Assembly: GCA_025458985.1 (NCBI GenBank)
Contig: JALORM010000146.1
Span: 1-7,477 of the forward strand
DNA from: Paracoccaceae bacterium
GTDB taxonomy: Bacteria; Pseudomonadota; Alphaproteobacteria; Rhodobacterales; Rhodobacteraceae
DNA: 7,477 nt
Reading direction: 5' to 3'
In this document: positions 5,275 to 7,477 of the stretch, one piece after another
Layout: each line of letters begins with the position of its first letter
How positions within the stretch are numbered: the first letter of the stretch is position 1
Made by a program: the position numbers and the translations under genes
The notes under the pieces: generated by a model
What the model saw: only the letters and a program-made list of their open reading frames with translations
The model's database searches: none
What the model was told of the DNA's origin: nothing

Positions 5275-6932
5275 TCAATCTTCCGAGAACTGAAGCCGGC
5301 AGAGCTCGGCATAAAGCCCGCCGCGGGCGATCAGCTCGTCATGCCGCCCCTCGTCCACCACCCGGCCCCGGTCCAGCACCACGATCTTGTCGGCGCTGCG
5401 GATCGTCGCCAGCCGGTGCGCGATGACCAGAGTCGTGCGCCCCGCCGACAGCCGCTCCAGCGCCTGCTGCACCACCGCCTCGCTGGCCGCGTCCAAGGCC
5501 GAGGTCGCCTCGTCCAGAAGCAGGATCGTGGTGTCGCGCAGCAGCGCCCGCGCGATGGCGACACGCTGGCGCTGCCCGCCGGACAGGTTCGATCCGCGCG
5601 GGCCTGCGGGGCTGTCGAGCCCCTGCGGCAGCTGAGGGGCAAAGTCCGCCACATGGGCATCCGCCAGCACGCGGTCGAGCAGCGCGGGGTCGACGTCCTG
5701 CCGCCCGAGAAGGATGTTCTCGCGCACCGTTTCGTCAAACAGCAGCGCGTCCTGCGTGACGACCGAGAACAGCGCCCTGAGCGCCCCGGTCTCGAGGCCC
5801 CGAATGTCCTGCCCGCCCACCGTCACGCGGCCCTGCTGCGGATCGACCATCCGCGTCAGCACGCTGAACAGCGTGCTCTTGCCGGCCCCCGAGGCGCCGA
5901 CCAGCGCGGTGGTCCTGCCCGCCTCGGCCGTGAAGCTGACGCCGCGCAGGACGGGCATGTCGCCGAAGGCCAGCGCCACATCCTCGACCCGGATCGTGGT
6001 GTCGGCCGGCACCGGGGCCGGGGCGGCCGGCGTGAGGATCGTGGGTTCGGTGTCGAACAGGCGATAGAGCCGCTCGAGGCTCGCCGCCGCGACCTGCCAG
6101 ACCCCGGTCAGGGCGCCGAGCCGGCGGAGCGGCTGGAACGTCAGCGCCATGGCCGTGAAGAACGCCATGAATTCGCCCACCGACTTCTCGCCCGCGATGA
6201 TCTCGCGGCCGCCGATCACCAGGACCAGGAAGAAGCCGACCCCGGTGATCACGTCGATCAGCGCGGGAATCACGGCGCGCGAGGCCTCGATCTTGACGTT
6301 CGCCGTGACGATCCGGCCCACGATCCGCTCGAACCGGCCCATCTGGTAGTCTTCCAGCGCGTTGAGCTTGATCGGCACGATGCCGTGGAACATCTCGTCC
6401 AGCCGGGTCGAGCGGTCGCCCGAGGTCTCGCGCATCGCACGGGTCTTCTTGCGGATGTAGCGCTGGGCGATCGCGGCCGGCGCGATCAGGCCTGGGTGTC
6501 GCCCTGGAGCCGTTCCATGAGGGCACCGGGCGGGTTCACCTGGAAGAAGGCCGCGTCGAGCCTGAGCATGTGGCGCAGGAGGTCGACCTGCATCGCCGTC
6601 GTGGATCGCTGCGCGACCAGCGCCATCAGCGACTTGAAGGCGACCGACGTCACCGCGCGCAGGAGGAACAGCCCCAGGATCGCGCCACCCACCCACCAGA
6701 CGGCCTGCGGATCGCCCGCCACGAACACCCGGTCGAACAGCGGCTCCATCATCCACGACAGCGCGCCCAGGGTCGATCCCTCGATCACCATCAGCACGAA
6801 GGCCACCGCCATCTTGCCCGCGTGCGGCCTGAGATAGCCGCGCCAGAGCCGCCCGAAGAGGCGGCGCGAGGCGTAGCGCGGGTCGTCGCTCTGGGGGGAA
6901 CGGGGGGTCGTCAAGGGCGCGCCTTCGGCCAT
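5275..6932 (-). pseudogene. MsbA-like ABC exporter (fused membrane and ATPase domains), internal deletion with frameshift
   Basis: An inner-membrane half-transporter of the MsbA/type I exporter class, which works as a dimer and uses ATP to flip lipids or export substrates; the substrate is unknown. ATG 6932 starts MAEGAPLTTPRS; no clear Shine-Dalgarno precedes it. Residues 1-148 hold TM1 (about 40-61) and TM2 (about 77-99) and end MERLQGDTQA, followed at once by TGA (6488-6486). The protein resumes one frame over from 6489 (LIAPAAIAQRYIRKKTR) for 404 residues. It has the later TM segments and a complete ATPase: GASGAGKST Walker A, VTQDALLFDE Q-loop, LSGGQRQRVAIARAL signature, ILLLDEATSALD Walker B and AHRLAT H-loop. 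About 48 residues covering TM3 and TM4 are missing; the family is near 600. An assembly error is more likely than decay. Confidence 0.88.
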
Positions 6933-6964
6933 GGCTTTGGGCAGGACAGGGCCGCCCGCCCCGG

Positions 6965-6993
6965 GGCATAGCCGCTTGCCTGCGGGCTGGCAA
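6965..6993 (-). promoter_or_regulatory. Candidate promoter of the ABC exporter-ygfZ unit
   Basis: On the minus strand TTGCCA (6993-6988, 5 of 6 to TTGACA), a 17-base spacer and TATGCC (6970-6965, 3 of 6) would start transcription near 6958, about 25 bases before ATG 6932. The spacing is ideal and the -10 is weak. A bulged inverted repeat (CCGCTTGCC 6972-6980, GGCAAGgCGG 6989-6998) overlaps the -35 and could be an operator. Confidence 0.4.
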
Positions 6994-6996
6994 GGC

Positions 6997-7032
6997 GGCC
7001 CCGTTGACCTTCCCCGGGCCGGGGCCTACGCA
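6997..7032 (+). promoter_or_regulatory. Candidate aminotransferase promoter with a GC-rich inverted repeat
   Basis: TTGACC (7004-7009) is followed after 17 bases by TACGCA (7027-7032), a poor -10. GGCCCCG (6997-7003) and CGGGGCC (7020-7026) form 7-bp inverted arms that bracket the -35. A further palindrome, CCCCGG-G-CCGGGG (7012-7024), fills the spacer. GCAAGGC occurs at 6990-6996 and 7030-7036. The layout would suit a repressor or activator site, but no known motif is matched. Confidence 0.3.
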
Positions 7033-7055
7033 AGGCCCAAGCAGGAGACGCCCCC

Positions 7056-7477
7056 ATGAGCCTCGCCCACGGCCGCCATACGCTGGCCATTCCCGGCCCC
7101 TCGGTGATGCCCGACAGGGTCCTGAACGCGATGCACCGGGCGGCGCCGAACATCTACGCGGGCGCGCTGATCGAGATGACGCGGTCGCTGATCCCCGACC
7201 TGCGGGCCGTGGCGCGGACCAGGCACGCGGCCACGATCTACATCGGGAACGGCCACGCGGTCTGGGAGGCGGCGCTGGCCAATGTGCTGTCCCGCGGCGA
7301 CCTCGTGCTGGTGCCGGCCACGGGCCGCTTCGGCTATGGCTGGGGCGAGATGGCGAAGGGTCTCGGCGCCGAGGTCGAGGTGATGGACTTCGGCAAGCGC
7401 GCGCCCGTCGACCTCGCCCGGCTGGAGGAGCGGCTGGCCGCCGACACCGGGCACAGGATCAAGGCGGTCCTGGCCGT
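7056..7477 (+). CDS. Class V PLP aminotransferase (alanine/serine-glyoxylate aminotransferase family), partial at the right edge
   Basis: The first 140 residues of a fold-type I PLP aminotransferase of the alanine-glyoxylate/serine-glyoxylate group, which moves an amino group to glyoxylate to make glycine. The start ATG 7056 has AGGAG (7043-7047) 8 bases upstream. The family N-terminus is clear: LAIPGPSVMPDRVLNAMHR, then AAPNIYAGALIEMT. IYIGNGHAVWEAALANVL corresponds to the loop that grips the PLP phosphate, and LVPATGRFGYGWGEMAKGLG and HRIKAVLAV follow. The PLP-binding lysine lies beyond the window, so completeness cannot be judged. No frameshift is seen. The gene diverges from the exporter across a 123-base gap. 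Phosphoserine transaminase or cysteine desulfurase relatives are less likely, given the IPGPSVMP and AGALIEMT wording. Confidence 0.88.
   Translation, partial: MSLAHGRHTLAIPGPSVMPDRVLNAMHRAAPNIYAGALIEMTRSLIPDLRAVARTRHAATIYIGNGHAVWEAALANVLSRGDLVLVPATGRFGYGWGEMAKGLGAEVEVMDFGKRAPVDLARLEERLAADTGHRIKAVLA

Noticed and set aside
4666..6837. Long plus-strand open frame of 723 codons antisense to ygfZ and the ABC exporter
   Set aside because: It is rich in Arg, His, Gln and Pro with no recognisable domain, and it is the antisense shadow expected in GC-rich coding DNA. The minus strand carries clear YgfZ and ABC motifs throughout.
6486..6932. A separate 148-residue membrane protein in place of a broken exporter
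   Set aside because: Its sequence is exactly the exporter N-terminus up to the frameshift, and the rest of the same family member follows immediately in another frame.

Overview
The window looks like ordinary chromosomal DNA from a high-GC alphaproteobacterium, most likely Rhodobacterales (Rhodobacteraceae or Paracoccaceae). That placement rests on the isoaspartate methyltransferase-like / TolC / DUF2497 gene order, a small Rhodobacterales-type protein (from memory DUF6280) and the wording of the aminotransferase and dehydratase. No transposase, integrase, phage gene or CRISPR array is visible, and I see no clear new multi-gene system.

Layout. On the minus strand, the left edge (1-699) holds a threonine/serine dehydratase-like gene, cut by the window end and broken internally. 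Upstream of it is a complete tRNA-Cys(GCA) with an encoded CCA end (747-820). On the plus strand comes an isoaspartate O-methyltransferase-like gene (950-1511, broken internally). A TolC-family outer-membrane channel (1508-2866) starts at an ATGA overlap with it. A DUF2497 protein follows (2944-3801), built like the polar organiser PopZ. Two hairpins fill the convergent gap at 3802-3889. Three minus-strand genes follow: a small conserved protein of unknown function (3890-4210) with its own promoter and a structured leader, a YgfZ-type folate-binding protein (4459-5223), and an MsbA-like ABC exporter (5275-6932, broken internally). The exporter lies upstream of ygfZ in transcription order. The right edge (7056-7477) holds the first 140 residues of a class V aminotransferase, divergent from the exporter.

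How the genes fit together. The plus-strand cluster is protein repair, export channel and possible polar scaffold, housekeeping genes that appear to travel together. The exporter and ygfZ are probably co-transcribed. The two edge genes are amino-acid and PLP enzymes.

The most striking feature is that three of the seven protein genes carry the same kind of lesion: a short missing segment (about 20, 30 and 48 residues judged against remembered family sequences) with a net frameshift, while the rest of each gene is intact. Three such lesions in 7.5 kb, with no other decay, suggest collapsed assembly joins more than real pseudogenes. One lesion also fuses the methyltransferase and TolC reading frames into a spurious 652-residue ORF.
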